Shown one piece after another: positions 1-8,650 of a stretch of DNA of 64,000 bases. Below the pieces are notes generated by a model. It searched no databases and was not told the origin of the DNA. It was given only the letters and a program-made list of their open reading frames with translations. The stretch is from Massilia solisilvae (GTDB lineage Bacteria > Pseudomonadota > Gammaproteobacteria > Burkholderiales > Burkholderiaceae_D): the NCBI RefSeq assembly GCF_024753215.1, contig NZ_JANUGV010000001.1, positions 310,001 through 374,000 of the forward strand, given 5' to 3'. Position numbers and translations under genes: made by a program. The stretch's first letter is position 1. Every line of letters starts with the position of its first letter.

Positions 1-465
1 CTGGTGTTCGTGCACGACCTGGCCGGCGGCGCGGGCAGCACGGTCGTCGGTTCGCTGCTGGTGCTCGGCTCGGCCGCGTCGTACGCACTGTATTTATTGG
101 GCTCGGGCGAGATGGTGCGGCGCATCGGCTCGCTGCGGCTGGTGGCCTACGCGATGTGCGTGTCGAGCTTTGCCTGCATCGGCCAGTTCTTCCTGCTGCG
201 CCCGGTAAGCTTGCTGGTGCAGCCGATGCCGGTGTACTGGCTCTCGCTCGCCAATGGCGTTTTTTGTACTATCCTTCCTGTCTTTATGACCATGATCGCG
301 GTCCAGCGCATCGGTGCGCCCGCGGCCTCGCAGGCGGGGATGATCGGGCCGGTCTCGACGCTGTTCCTGGGCGCGCTCGTGCTCGGCGAGCCGATCACCG
401 CCGTCCAGCTGGCGGGAACCGGGCTGGTGCTGGTCGGTATCTACATGCTGTCGCTGAAAAAATAA
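1..465 (+). CDS. DMT/EamA-family transporter, C-terminal part (5' end outside window)
   Basis: The reading frame is open from the first base, so the gene begins upstream and 154 codons remain. The visible part has about five hydrophobic membrane segments and the features of the second EamA half: a GEP motif in the eighth-helix region (VLGEPIT) followed by a last helix ending in SLKK. EamA proteins are inner-membrane exporters of metabolites such as amino acids or nucleobases; the substrate cannot be read here. The stop is 15 bases before the preferred start of the methylglyoxal synthase gene, so the two are probably co-transcribed. Confidence 0.8.
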   Translation: MVFVHDLAGGAGSTVVGSLLVLGSAASYALYLLGSGEMVRRIGSLRLVAYAMCVSSFACIGQFFLLRPVSLLVQPMPVYWLSLANGVFCTILPVFMTMIAVQRIGAPAASQAGMIGPVSTLFLGALVLGEPITAVQLAGTGLVLVGIYMLSLKK

Positions 466-480
466 CCAATGGACGATCCA

Positions 481-885
481 ATGAAGCCACGCATCGCGCT
501 GATCGCGCACGACAAGAAGAAGGACGACATGATCACGCTGGCAGCCGAGTACCTCGACTTCCTGCGCGGCTGCCAGTTGTCGGCCACTGGCACCACCGGC
601 GGGCGCCTGGCCAACGAGCTCGGGCTGACGGTGGACCGCAAGCATTCCGGTCCGTTCGGCGGCGACTTGCAGATCGGCGCACAGCTGGTGAATGGCCAGA
701 TCGATGCCGTGATCTTTTTGCGCGACCCGATGACGCCGCAGCCGCACGAACCGGACATCAACGCATTGGTGCGCGCCTGCGACGTGCACAACATCGCCTG
801 CGCCACCAACCTGGCCAGCGCGCACCTGGTGCTGTCGCAGCTGATGGCGGCCGGCGGTTACGAAAAAACGAAGAAAGGGGCATGA
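481..885 (+). CDS. mgsA: methylglyoxal synthase
   Basis: A 134-aa protein that converts dihydroxyacetone phosphate to methylglyoxal and phosphate, a cytosolic bypass of lower glycolysis. The phosphate-binding TGTTGG stretch and the SGPFGGD-QIGA block are present. The catalytic residues known from the E. coli enzyme are matched by D62 (in GGDLQ) and H89 and D92 (in PHEPD). An in-frame ATG at 469 would add four residues; I prefer 481 because [11 protein letters not shown] looks like the usual N-terminus. Neither start has a strong ribosome binding site. The stop overlaps the start of the next gene (ATGA), so translation is probably coupled to an oxidoreductase that may act on reactive carbonyls or quinones. 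Confidence 0.92.
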   Translation: MKPRIALIAHDKKKDDMITLAAEYLDFLRGCQLSATGTTGGRLANELGLTVDRKHSGPFGGDLQIGAQLVNGQIDAVIFLRDPMTPQPHEPDINALVRACDVHNIACATNLASAHLVLSQLMAAGGYEKTKKGA

Positions 886-1865
886 ACATGAAAGCCAAGG
901 CAATCCGCATCAACCGGACCGGCGGTCCGGAAGTCATGGAATACGTCGACGTCGAGGTCGGCGACCCGGGACCGGGCGAGGCGCGCGTGCGCCAGCACGC
1001 CATCGGCCTGAACTTCATCGACGTCTATTTCCGCACCGGCCTGTACCCGATGCCGCTGCCGGCCGGGCTGGGCCAGGAAGGCGCCGGCGTGGTCGAGGCG
1101 GTGGGCGAGGGCGTCACCCACGTCAAGCCGGGCGACCGGGTGGCCTATGCCGGCCGGCCCAACGGCGCCTACAGCGAGCTGCGCGTGATGCCGGCCGACA
1201 TCCTGCTCAAGCTGCCCGACGCGATCGGCTTCGAGACCGCGGCCGCGATGATGCTGCAGGGCCTGACCGTGCAGTACCTGTTCAACCGCACCTACAAGAT
1301 CAAGTCCGGCGAGACCATCCTGTTCCACGCCGCGGCCGGCGGCGTGGGCCTGATCGCCTGCCAGTGGGCGCGCGCGGTCGGCGTGAACCTCATCGGCACG
1401 GTGGGGTCGAAGGAAAAAGCGGAGCTGGCCAAGGCACACGGCGCGGCCCACGTCATCAACTACAACACCGAGGACATCGTCCAGCGCGTAATGGAAATTA
1501 CCAACGGCGAGAAAGTGCCTGTCGTGTACGACTCGGTCGGCAAGGACACCTTCACCCGCTCGCTCGACTGCTTGCGCCCGCTGGGGCTGATGGTCAGCTT
1601 CGGCAATTCCTCGGGCGCGGTGCCGCCGTTCTCGCTGTCCGAGCTGGCCTCGCGCGGCTCGCTGTACATCACCCGGCCGTCGCTGGCGCACTATGCGGCC
1701 AGGCGCGAGGACCTGGAGGCGATGGCCGCCGACCTGTTCGACATGGTTGCCAGCGGCAAGGTCAAGATCGAGGTCAACCAGAAATTCCCGCTGGCCGACG
1801 CGGCCAAGGCGCACATCGCGCTCGAATCGCGCCAGACCACCGGTTCGACGATCCTGCTGCCATGA
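882..1865 (+). CDS. zinc-independent quinone oxidoreductase (zeta-crystallin type MDR)
   Basis: A 327-aa medium-chain dehydrogenase/reductase. The N-terminal GroES-like half contains the [17 protein letters not shown] block typical of quinone reductases, and the Rossmann half carries AAAGGVG for NAD(P)H. The zinc-binding cysteines of alcohol dehydrogenases are missing, so a one-electron quinone reductase or enone reductase is expected, acting in the cytosol. ATG at 882 overlaps the mgsA stop by four bases; a second ATG at 888 is also possible. The adjacency to methylglyoxal synthase suggests a role in handling electrophiles, which is inference. The stop overlaps the start of a 47-aa membrane protein in the same ATGA manner. 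Confidence 0.88.
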   Translation: MNMKAKAIRINRTGGPEVMEYVDVEVGDPGPGEARVRQHAIGLNFIDVYFRTGLYPMPLPAGLGQEGAGVVEAVGEGVTHVKPGDRVAYAGRPNGAYSELRVMPADILLKLPDAIGFETAAAMMLQGLTVQYLFNRTYKIKSGETILFHAAAGGVGLIACQWARAVGVNLIGTVGSKEKAELAKAHGAAHVINYNTEDIVQRVMEITNGEKVPVVYDSVGKDTFTRSLDCLRPLGLMVSFGNSSGAVPPFSLSELASRGSLYITRPSLAHYAARREDLEAMAADLFDMVASGKVKIEVNQKFPLADAAKAHIALESRQTTGSTILLP

Positions 1866-2005
1866 GAGAGTTCAGCGACGACAACGATCTGCCTTCCGAG
1901 CCGGAAGTGGGCACGCCCAAGTTCGGCCGCTTGCTGATCGTGCTGGCGCTGGCGGTGCTGATTATCGTGGCCGTCACGTTCGGGTCGGAGGCCTATTTCT
2001 CATAG
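1862..2005 (+). CDS. small single-pass membrane protein, 47 aa
   Basis: The start ATG overlaps the stop of the quinone oxidoreductase gene (ATGA), which supports real, coupled translation. The N-terminal 20 residues are acidic and polar ([14 protein letters not shown]). One hydrophobic helix of about 20 residues follows (residues 24-43), then a short tail, SEAYFS. I do not recognise the family. Topology is probably N-in because of the Lys/Arg just before the helix. No function can be assigned from sequence; position suggests an accessory to the mgsA/oxidoreductase operon. Confidence 0.65.
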   Translation: MREFSDDNDLPSEPEVGTPKFGRLLIVLALAVLIIVAVTFGSEAYFS

Positions 2006-2027
2006 TGGGCTCATAATTGCCCTGAGT

Positions 2028-2054
2028 CGTCATCCCGGCGAAGGCCGGGACGAC
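2028..2054. repeat. REP-like palindrome, copy 1
   Basis: A short imperfect hairpin, CCCGGC-gaag-GCCGGG flanked by GTCAT and ACGACG, between convergent genes. It is one of six copies in this window of the same REP-like unit (others at 21682, 50907, 50981, 60061, 60130). It may act as a weak bidirectional end-of-transcript structure; no T-run follows. Confidence 0.7.
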
Positions 2055-2074
2055 GTGTTAGCTGGTAGGGTAGA

Positions 2075-2704
2075 TCAGTCTTTCTGCTTCAGCTCCACCA
2101 CCCGCGTGCCGCCATTCGGTCCCGGGAAGTCCTGGAACGCGCTTTGCACCAGCGCCGGCATCACCTGCGGAGTCGCGCGCACGCGGCTGGTGTTGTGCAC
2201 CTTCACGTCGAACAGCTGCCTGCCGTCCTGGCTGGCGCGGATCGTCACCTGCAGCTCGCGCTGGTACTGGTGCACGATGCGCTCTTCATACGCATACGGA
2301 CCCCAGAACGGGCTGCCATAGAACGGGCTGTAGAAGCCGCCCCAGTAGTGCCGGTACGGCCCGTACCAGCCCACCCGCGCACCCGGATAGAAGAACGGGT
2401 CCGCCGCCTGCAGCACCCGCACCGGCACGTCGGTCGTGGTGAAATGCATCGCCACCAGCACCGCCGGCTTGCCCGCGCCCGAGTCATGGAAGCCCAGCTT
2501 GGCCATCTGTCCGCGCACCAGCTCCTGGTAGCTGCGCCATTCCAGCGTGTCCTCCTGCGCCAGCGGCTGCTCGAAGGCGTAGCTCTTGTCCTCCATCTGC
2601 GCCGGCCACTGGTTGAACGTGGTCACGTCGCTGCGTATCGTGGTGGCGCACCCGCCGAGCAGCAGCGCCAGGCCGGCCGCCACTGTCATGAGCACTCGTT
2701 TCAT
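2075..2704 (-). CDS. DUF4136-family lipoprotein
   Basis: A 209-aa predicted lipoprotein. The signal peptide ends in a clear lipobox (LLGGC), with the acceptor Cys about residue 18 from the preferred start MKRVLMTV; an upstream in-frame ATG would add four residues. The mature part has the DUF4136 layout: an early DVTTFNQW strand, a middle stretch rich in Tyr, Gly and Pro with many aromatic residues, and a C-terminal strand with ALVQSAFQDFPGPNGG. DUF4136 proteins are envelope proteins of unknown function. The gene stands alone, convergent with the upstream operon and divergent from pepN. Confidence 0.85.
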   Translation of the reverse strand: MKRVLMTVAAGLALLLGGCATTIRSDVTTFNQWPAQMEDKSYAFEQPLAQEDTLEWRSYQELVRGQMAKLGFHDSGAGKPAVLVAMHFTTTDVPVRVLQAADPFFYPGARVGWYGPYRHYWGGFYSPFYGSPFWGPYAYEERIVHQYQRELQVTIRASQDGRQLFDVKVHNTSRVRATPQVMPALVQSAFQDFPGPNGGTRVVELKQKD

Positions 2705-2884
2705 CGTCATCTCCATTTTTTGCGGACTTGTTCAAGATGTAGCTTAGGCCGGGTGTTCCATATCCGGGCGCACATTTACCCCTGGTTACAGCGCGGATAC
2801 ATTGCGATACACGGAATCGGACAATGTCACGGCAACACCTATTGATACAATACCCGCTTCATCCACCGACGAGCGGACCCGACC

Positions 2885-5527
2885 ATGCGAACCGACACGC
2901 CCCTGACCATTTACCGGAAGGACTATACCGCACCGAGCTACCTGGTTGACACAGTGGAGCTCGGTTTCGACCTCGACCCGGCGCGCACCATCGTGGCCAA
3001 CCGGCTTACCATGCGGCGCAATCCCGCCAGCGCCCAGCGCGAAATCGAGCTGTACGGCGAGGATATTGAACTTGTGGCGTTGCGCCTGAACGGCAAGGCA
3101 CTGGGCAAGCGCGAGTACCGCCTCGACGGCAACCTGTTGCGCATCCCCAACGCCCCGGAAGAGGTCACACTCGAGATCGAGACCCTCTGCGCGCCTGAGA
3201 AGAACACCGCGCTGTCCGGGCTGTACGTCTCCAACGGCAACTTCATCACCCAGTGCGAGGCCGAAGGCTTCCGCCGCATCACCTTTTTCCCGGACCGCCC
3301 GGACGTGATGGCCAAATACACCGTCATGCTGCGCGCCGACAAGGAGCGCTACCCGGTGCTGCTGTCCAACGGCAACCTGGTCGACGAAGGGATGCTTCCC
3401 GACGGCCGCCACTATGCAAAATGGGAAGACCCGTTCCTTAAGCCGTCCTACCTGTTCGCCCTGGTCGCGGCCAAACTGGTGTGCCAGGAAGAAAAGTTCA
3501 AGCTGGCCGACGGGCGCGAAGCGCTGCTGCAGGTGTGGGTGGAAGAGGGCAACCTCGACAAGACCGACTATGCAATGCAGTCGCTCAAGAAGAGCATCCG
3601 CTGGGACGAAGAGCGCTTTGGCCTGGAGCTCGACCTGGACCGCTTCATGATCGTCGCCACCGGCGACTTCAACATGGGCGCGATGGAAAACAAGGGCCTG
3701 AACATCTTCAACACCAAGTACGTGCTGGCCAATCCGCGCGTGGCCACCGACATCGACTTCCAGGGCATCGAGGCGGTGGTCGGGCACGAATACTTCCACA
3801 ACTGGACCGGCAATCGCGTGACCTGCCGCGACTGGTTCCAGCTCTCGCTCAAGGAAGGCCTGACCGTGTTCCGCGACCAGGAATTCTCGGGCGACATGAT
3901 CGGCACCAGCACCGGCCGCGCCGTCAACCGCATCGACCAGGTGCGCACGCTGCGCGCCGCCCAGTTCCCGGAAGACGCCGGCCCGATGGCGCACCCGGTA
4001 CGCCCCGACTCGTTTGTCGAGATCAACAACTTCTACACCGTCACGGTGTACGAGAAGGGCGCCGAAGTGGTGCGCATGTACCAGACCCTGCTCGGCCGCG
4101 AGGGCTTCCGCAAGGGCATGGACCTGTACTTCGAGCGCCACGACGGCCAGGCGGTCGAGTGCGACGACTTCCGCCGTGCGATGGCCGATGCCAACGACCG
4201 CAACCTGGACCAGTTCGAGCGCTGGTACAGCCAGGCCGGAACGCCGGTGGTGCGCGCGCAGATGCGCTACGACGAACAGCAGCACGCGGTGGAGCTGACG
4301 CTGTCGCAATCGTGTCCCGCCACGCCTGGCCAACCCGAAAAGCTGCCGTTCCACATTCCGGTTGCCGTGGGCCTGGTGGGCCGCGACGGCCGCGACATCC
4401 CGCTGGTAATCGACGACCAGGAGCGCGGCACCACGACCGTACTGGAACTGACCGGCGCAGAGCAGACCTTCCGCTTTACCAGCGTGCCGCAGCAGCCGGT
4501 GCCGTCGATCCTGCGCGACTTCTCGGCCCCCGTGGTGCTGGAATACGACTACAGCGACGAGGACCTGCTGCACCTGTTCAGCCATGACAGCGACCCGGTC
4601 AACCGCTGGGAAGCCGGACAGCGGCTGGCGATGGAGCGCCTGCTCAGGCTGACCGAAGACGTCACTGCGGGCAGCCGCCTGCAGCTGGACGACACCTTCA
4701 TCGAAGCGATGCGCAAGGTGCTCACCGACGAGTCGCTCGGCCCGGCGTTCCGCGAACAGGCGCTGCTGCTGCCGACCGAAAGCATGATCGCCGAGCAGAC
4801 CGACGTGGTGCACCCGCTGTCGATCCACATGGCGCGCCAGTTCGTGCGTTCGTCGATCGGCAACCGCCTGCGCGCCGAGCTGCTGGCGGCCTACGACGCC
4901 AACCAGACGCCCGGCCAGTACAGCCCGGACGCCGAATCGATCGGCAAGCGCGCGCTCAAGAACCTGGCGCTGGGCTACCTGGCCGCGGCATCGGATGACG
5001 AGGGCATTGCGCTGGCCGAGCGCCAGTTCGACGAAGCCGACAACATGACCGACCGCGCGGCCGCGTTGGGCGCACTGGTGCACGCGCGCGCGCCGGCCGC
5101 GCAGCGGGCGCTGCAAGGCTTCTACGACGAGTTCGAAAAGGAAGCGCTGGTGGTCGACAAGTGGTTCGCGATGCAGGCATCGAGCCCGTCCACCGACGTG
5201 GCCGCCGTGCGCGAGCTGATGAAGCACCCGGCCTTCACCATGAAGAACCCGAACCGCGCGCGCAGCCTGGTGTTCAACTTCTGCATGGCCAACCCGGTCC
5301 AGTTCCACGTCCCGGACGGCAGCGGCTACGCGTTCTGGGCCGAACAGGTGATGGCGCTGGACGCGCTCAACCCCCAGGTGGCGGCCCGGCTGGCGCGCGC
5401 GATGGACCGCTGGCGCCGTTACGCCCCGGCCTTGCAGGCGCACATGAAGCAGGCGCTCAAGCAGGTCAACGGACTGAAGAAGCTGTCGAACGACGTGCGC
5501 GAAGTCGTCAGCAAGGCGCTCGCATGA
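2885..5527 (+). CDS. pepN: aminopeptidase N (M1 family)
   Basis: An 880-aa cytosolic zinc aminopeptidase, close to the 870 aa of E. coli PepN, which removes N-terminal residues from peptides in protein turnover. The substrate-anchoring GAMEN motif is at residues 265-269. The zinc site HEYFH starts at residue 301, with the third ligand Glu in KEGL 18 residues after it. The four-domain layout (beta-saddle N-terminus, thermolysin-like domain, beta sandwich, helical C-terminus) is as expected, and there is no signal peptide. It differs clearly from the two exported M1 enzymes at 21720-26639. A hairpin repeat starts two bases after its stop codon. Confidence 0.97.
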   Translation: MRTDTPLTIYRKDYTAPSYLVDTVELGFDLDPARTIVANRLTMRRNPASAQREIELYGEDIELVALRLNGKALGKREYRLDGNLLRIPNAPEEVTLEIETLCAPEKNTALSGLYVSNGNFITQCEAEGFRRITFFPDRPDVMAKYTVMLRADKERYPVLLSNGNLVDEGMLPDGRHYAKWEDPFLKPSYLFALVAAKLVCQEEKFKLADGREALLQVWVEEGNLDKTDYAMQSLKKSIRWDEERFGLELDLDRFMIVATGDFNMGAMENKGLNIFNTKYVLANPRVATDIDFQGIEAVVGHEYFHNWTGNRVTCRDWFQLSLKEGLTVFRDQEFSGDMIGTSTGRAVNRIDQVRTLRAAQFPEDAGPMAHPVRPDSFVEINNFYTVTVYEKGAEVVRMYQTLLGREGFRKGMDLYFERHDGQAVECDDFRRAMADANDRNLDQFERWYSQAGTPVVRAQMRYDEQQHAVELTLSQSCPATPGQPEKLPFHIPVAVGLVGRDGRDIPLVIDDQERGTTTVLELTGAEQTFRFTSVPQQPVPSILRDFSAPVVLEYDYSDEDLLHLFSHDSDPVNRWEAGQRLAMERLLRLTEDVTAGSRLQLDDTFIEAMRKVLTDESLGPAFREQALLLPTESMIAEQTDVVHPLSIHMARQFVRSSIGNRLRAELLAAYDANQTPGQYSPDAESIGKRALKNLALGYLAAASDDEGIALAERQFDEADNMTDRAAALGALVHARAPAAQRALQGFYDEFEKEALVVDKWFAMQASSPSTDVAAVRELMKHPAFTMKNPNRARSLVFNFCMANPVQFHVPDGSGYAFWAEQVMALDALNPQVAARLARAMDRWRRYAPALQAHMKQALKQVNGLKKLSNDVREVVSKALA

Positions 5528-5529
5528 CC

Positions 5530-5563
5530 GGTAGGGTGGGCAGGTTTCCTGCCCACGCGTTCA
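5530..5563. repeat. GGTAGGGTGGGCAGG hairpin repeat, copy 1
   Basis: A palindromic unit with a perfect 9-bp stem (GTGGGCAGG/CCTGCCCAC) and a short loop, ending in ACGCGTTCA. It starts two bases after the pepN stop. Nearly the same unit follows fbp (6625) and occurs as an inverted pair between the tandem M1 genes (24147-24250). Confidence 0.75.
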
Positions 5564-5617
5564 ACCAGCAGCCGAATCGCGATAAAAGAATTGAGAACCC
5601 CCAAGCAAAGGAACCAG

Positions 5618-6619
5618 ATGAAACGCGTCAGCCTCACGCAGCACCTCGTTGAACAGCAGCGCCACAACAACGCGATCACGGCCGAACTGCGCCTGTTGAT
5701 CGAAGTGGTGGCGCGCGCCTGCAAGACCATCAGCCACTCGGTCGGCAAGGGTGCGCTCGGCGACATCCTCGGCAGCGCCGAGACCGAGAACATCCAGGGC
5801 GAAGTCCAGAAGAAGCTGGACGTGATCTCGAACGAAATCCTGCTCGAGGCGAACGAATGGGGTGGCCACCTGGCGGCCATGGCCTCGGAAGAGATGGAAA
5901 CCATCCACCCGATCCCCAACCGCTACCCGATGGGCGAATACCTGCTGATGTTCGACCCGCTGGACGGCTCGTCCAACATCGACGTCAACGTTTCGATCGG
6001 CACCATCTTCTCGGTGCTCAAGGCGCCCGAAGGCATGGGCGCACCGAACGAGCAGGCCTTCCTGCAGCCGGGCACCCAGCAGGTGGCCGCCGGCTACGCG
6101 GTGTACGGCCCGCAGACCATGCTGGTGCTCACCACCGGCAAGGGCGTGAACTGCTTTACGCTCGACCGCGAGATGGGTTCGTGGGTGCTCACCCAGCGCG
6201 ACATGCGGATCCCGGAAGACACCAAGGAATTTGCGATCAACATGTCCAACAAGCGCCACTGGCACGCGCCGGTTCAGCGCTACGTGGACGAGATGCTGGC
6301 CGGTAAAACCGGTCCGCGCGAGAAGGACTTCAACATGCGCTGGATCGCCTCGATGGTGGCCGACGTGCACCGCATCCTCAACCGCGGCGGCATCTTCATG
6401 TACCCGGCCGACATGCGCGACCCTTCCTCGCCAGGCAAGCTGCGCCTGATGTACGAAGCGAACCCGATGGCCATGATCGTCGAGCAGGCGGGCGGCGCGG
6501 CCACCGACGGCAACGGCCGCATCCTCGAGATCGTGCCGCACAAGCTGCACCAGCGCGTGCCGGTCTTCCTCGGCTCGAAAAACGAAGTGGAGCGCGTCAC
6601 CGCCTACCACCAGGCTTGA
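5618..6619 (+). CDS. fbp: class I fructose-1,6-bisphosphatase
   Basis: A 333-aa enzyme that hydrolyses fructose-1,6-bisphosphate to fructose-6-phosphate, the committed step of gluconeogenesis, in the cytosol. The metal and substrate signature [10 protein letters not shown] is present about residues 114-123, preceded by EEME. The N-terminal regulatory-type helices and the C-terminal GNGRILEI stretch match class I enzymes. ATG 5618 is chosen over an upstream TTG at 5591 because it has an AAAGGAAC ribosome binding site. A hairpin repeat begins six bases after the stop. Confidence 0.96.
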   Translation: MKRVSLTQHLVEQQRHNNAITAELRLLIEVVARACKTISHSVGKGALGDILGSAETENIQGEVQKKLDVISNEILLEANEWGGHLAAMASEEMETIHPIPNRYPMGEYLLMFDPLDGSSNIDVNVSIGTIFSVLKAPEGMGAPNEQAFLQPGTQQVAAGYAVYGPQTMLVLTTGKGVNCFTLDREMGSWVLTQRDMRIPEDTKEFAINMSNKRHWHAPVQRYVDEMLAGKTGPREKDFNMRWIASMVADVHRILNRGGIFMYPADMRDPSSPGKLRLMYEANPMAMIVEQAGGAATDGNGRILEIVPHKLHQRVPVFLGSKNEVERVTAYHQA

Positions 6620-6624
6620 CCTGC

Positions 6625-6660
6625 GGTAGGGTGGGCAGGTTCTCCTGCCCACGCGTTCAG
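6625..6660. repeat. GGTAGGGTGGGCAGG hairpin repeat, copy 2
   Basis: The same unit as at 5530, differing by one inserted base in the loop. It lies just after the fbp stop and could end or stabilise the fbp transcript. Confidence 0.75.
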
Positions 6661-6764
6661 CCAGCCCGTGCATGGCCACCAAAACGCCCAACTGCACGTT
6701 CAGAACCGACTCGCACCGCCGGGCTAGCAACATTGGTGAATTGTTTGCTAGAATATGCGTCTTC

Positions 6765-6840
6765 GCCGGTGTAGCTCAGTTGGTAGAGCAGCGCATTCGT
6801 AATGCGAAGGTCGTAGGTTCGACTCCTATCTCCGGCACCA
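6765..6840 (+). tRNA. tRNA-Thr (anticodon CGT)
   Basis: A full 76-nt cloverleaf with CCA encoded. The acceptor arm is GCCGGTG with CTCCGGC at the 3' side, the D-arm is GCTCAGTTGGTAGAGC, and the anticodon loop TTCGTAA gives CGT (reads ACG). The T-arm is GTAGGTTCGACTCCTAT (GTAGG stem, TTCGACT loop, CCTAT). It closely resembles E. coli tRNA-Thr(CGU). A TAGAAT -10 box lies at 6749-6754, eleven bases upstream of the 5' end, and an intrinsic terminator follows. Confidence 0.97.
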
Positions 6841-6847
6841 ACACCAC

Positions 6848-6886
6848 AAACCCGCGTACTCGCAAGAGACGCGGGTTTGTTCTTTT
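6848..6886 (+). terminator. intrinsic terminator of tRNA-Thr
   Basis: Perfect 9-bp stem AAACCCGCG/CGCGGGTTT followed by a T-rich tail (TGTTCTTTT), eight bases after the tRNA. Confidence 0.9.
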
Positions 6887-7070
6887 CCGGCCCAACCGGC
6901 AAGTATACCCCACCAGTCCGGATTGTTGTCCTCTCAGAAATAACTGGTAGCGTTTGTGCAACATTTCTTGAGGTTGAGGATTGCGCCGACTATCCTTTTG
7001 ATACAGGAACCGCCGCGATCGCAGCGGTCGGACGTACAACGGGTCGTCGCACAACCAGCGGGAGCAAGGG

Positions 7071-8333
7071 ATGGTGCAGCTTCAGTCAGTTGTACAAGCG
7101 CGGCCGCTCGCGTTCCGGCCGCAGCCAACCAAGCCTGCCGCGCCGGCCAGGCGCATCGTCGAAGTCGAAAGCCTGCAGGTCATCATCAAGACCGCCGAGC
7201 GCTGCAACCTGGCCTGCCAGTACTGCTACTACTTCTTCATGGGCGACGACAGCTTCGCCGCTCGCCAGCCGATCATCGGGCCCGAGGTGTGTGAGCGCAT
7301 TCCCGCGTTCCTGCTGCAGGGCGTCGAACAACTGAAGATCCGCGACCTGTCGATCGCCTTCCATGGCGGCGAGCCCACGCTGCAGCGCCTGCGCGACTTT
7401 GACCGGCTGTGCACCGCGCTGCGGGCCGCGCTGGCCCACAAGACCCGCCTGAACCTGGGCATGCAGACCAACGGCATCCACCTGCCCGACGAATGGCTGG
7501 CATGCCTGGACAAGCACGGCGTCGAGCTTTCGTTCAGCATCGACGGCCCGGCCGAATACCACGACCGCTACCGCACCGACCGCAAGGGCCGCGGCTCGTA
7601 CCAGCGCGTGGCCGCCAACATCGTCCGCGCCAACGCGTTTTTCCGCCACCGCTCCGGCTGGACCGTTGGCTCGATCAGCGTGATGAACCACCGCTTCGAT
7701 GCGCGCAGGATTTGCCACCATCTGCGCGACACCTTCGGCATTCGCAAGCAGTCCTACCTGCTGCCGATCCGCTCGTGGGAGCAGCCGTTCGAGGAAGGCG
7801 AGAGCGCGCTGGCATATGGCGAGCAGCTGGCGGCGCTGTTCGACGCGTTCGTCGCGGACCAGTCGCTGCAGATCTACTGGGCACTGGAAGCGCTGGCCTT
7901 TTTCAAGGAAAAGCGGGTGGTGACGCAGGCGCGCCAGCTCGCCCCCGACGAAGCGTATGCCGTCTGCAAGGCGCTGGTCGTGCAAAGCAACGGCGAGCTG
8001 ACCGTGGACGATGCCCTGATCTCCGCGCGCGACTGGCGCAACGACAGCCAGCCGCGCTCGATCTTCTTCGACGCGCTTGCCGACGTGGTCAACTCGCGGC
8101 AAAGCTGGCAACTGCTGGAGGCGAGCAACCGGCTGCCCGATGCGTGCCAGTCCTGCAGCGTGCGCAAGTTGTGCCGGGGTGGCCGGCCGGAGCACCGCTA
8201 CAGCGCGCAACGCGGCTTCAACAATCCGAGCGTGTACTGCGAAGGACTGCAACGCTATTACGGGCACGTCATCCAGTTCCTCATCAGGAATGGCTACCCG
8301 GAACAGAAGATCGTGGAAAAACTCGGCCAGTAG
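7071..8333 (+). CDS. radical SAM/SPASM peptide maturase, cyclophane-forming (XyeB/GrrM/FxsB-like)
   Basis: A 420-aa radical SAM protein. The SAM cluster motif is C45-x3-C49-x2-C52 within CNLACQYCYYFF. The C-terminus has a SPASM-type cysteine set, C359-x2-C362-x5-C368 and C390. It is embedded in an HRYS..GFNNPSVYC block that I associate with the XyeB, GrrM and FxsB maturases, which join an aromatic side chain to a nearby residue's beta carbon (three-residue cyclophanes, triceptides). There is no separate N-terminal RRE domain, though residues 1-35 are an unassigned extension. A GGAG ribosome binding site precedes ATG 7071. Downstream lie a 48-aa peptide gene and a 2OG-Fe(II) oxygenase on the same strand, so this enzyme most likely modifies that peptide. 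The reaction is inferred from family resemblance. Confidence 0.85.
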   Translation: MVQLQSVVQARPLAFRPQPTKPAAPARRIVEVESLQVIIKTAERCNLACQYCYYFFMGDDSFAARQPIIGPEVCERIPAFLLQGVEQLKIRDLSIAFHGGEPTLQRLRDFDRLCTALRAALAHKTRLNLGMQTNGIHLPDEWLACLDKHGVELSFSIDGPAEYHDRYRTDRKGRGSYQRVAANIVRANAFFRHRSGWTVGSISVMNHRFDARRICHHLRDTFGIRKQSYLLPIRSWEQPFEEGESALAYGEQLAALFDAFVADQSLQIYWALEALAFFKEKRVVTQARQLAPDEAYAVCKALVVQSNGELTVDDALISARDWRNDSQPRSIFFDALADVVNSRQSWQLLEASNRLPDACQSCSVRKLCRGGRPEHRYSAQRGFNNPSVYCEGLQRYYGHVIQFLIRNGYPEQKIVEKLGQ

Positions 8334-8345
8334 GGCCGATCCGGC

Positions 8346-8361
8346 AGAAAGGAGGTGATCC
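8346..8361 (+). promoter_or_regulatory. 16-nt perfect complement of the 16S rRNA 3' end
   Basis: AGAAAGGAGGTGATCC pairs over its full length with the canonical end of 16S rRNA (GGATCACCTCCTTTCT); with the next bases the match is 19 of 20. It lies 13 nt after the maturase stop and 67 nt before the peptide start, and no start codon follows at normal spacing. The peptide gene has its own AGAGG site. It could be a ribosome standby site or chance; the length of the match is seen, the role is inference. Confidence 0.5.
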
Positions 8362-8428
8362 GGCCAACGACACCCGCGTCTTTGCACGGCAGTTTGTCAA
8401 ACAACCATAAACCTGAAAGAGGAAAACC

Positions 8429-8575
8429 ATGGAAGCCAATGACAACAATGCGCAAACCCTGATCGAACAACTGCTCATTCCGCAAGAGGTGGTGATGGCC
8501 GGCGGCTGCGAGGCCAGCCAGATCGTGGCCGACCTGCCGTATCTCATGCGCATCCCGCCGGGGGTGACGCGTTAA
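8429..8575 (+). CDS. putative RiPP precursor peptide, 48 aa
   Basis: A short gene between the radical SAM maturase and the oxygenase, with AGAGG six bases before ATG. The first half (residues 1-24) looks like a leader: polar start, then an amphipathic LIEQLLIPQEVVMA stretch. A Gly25-Gly26 pair follows, a typical leader-cleavage place. The likely core, residues 27-48, begins with the only Cys (C27), contains the only aromatic residue (Y38, in LPYLMR), and ends in IPPGVTR. Tyr38 with Met40 or Arg41, and Cys27, are therefore the candidate sites for crosslinking; Pro43-Pro44 could be hydroxylated. The family is not recognised. Evidence is context plus composition, not homology. Confidence 0.75.
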   Translation: MEANDNNAQTLIEQLLIPQEVVMAGGCEASQIVADLPYLMRIPPGVTR

Positions 8576-8650
8576 GCCAGGCAGCAGGTAAGGCAGCCTG
8601 GGGCAGCGCCCCGGGCTGCGCCGCAACGTTCCTTGACGGGAGGGGCATCC

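Noticed and set aside
2786..5443. 885-codon minus-strand frame opposite pepN.
   Set aside because: Same shadow effect; pepN has complete active-site motifs on the plus strand.
8355..8462. GTG-started 35-codon frame after the long Shine-Dalgarno-like element.
   Set aside because: The GTG is inside the element itself, so it could not be used by it, and the frame is off-register from the peptide gene.
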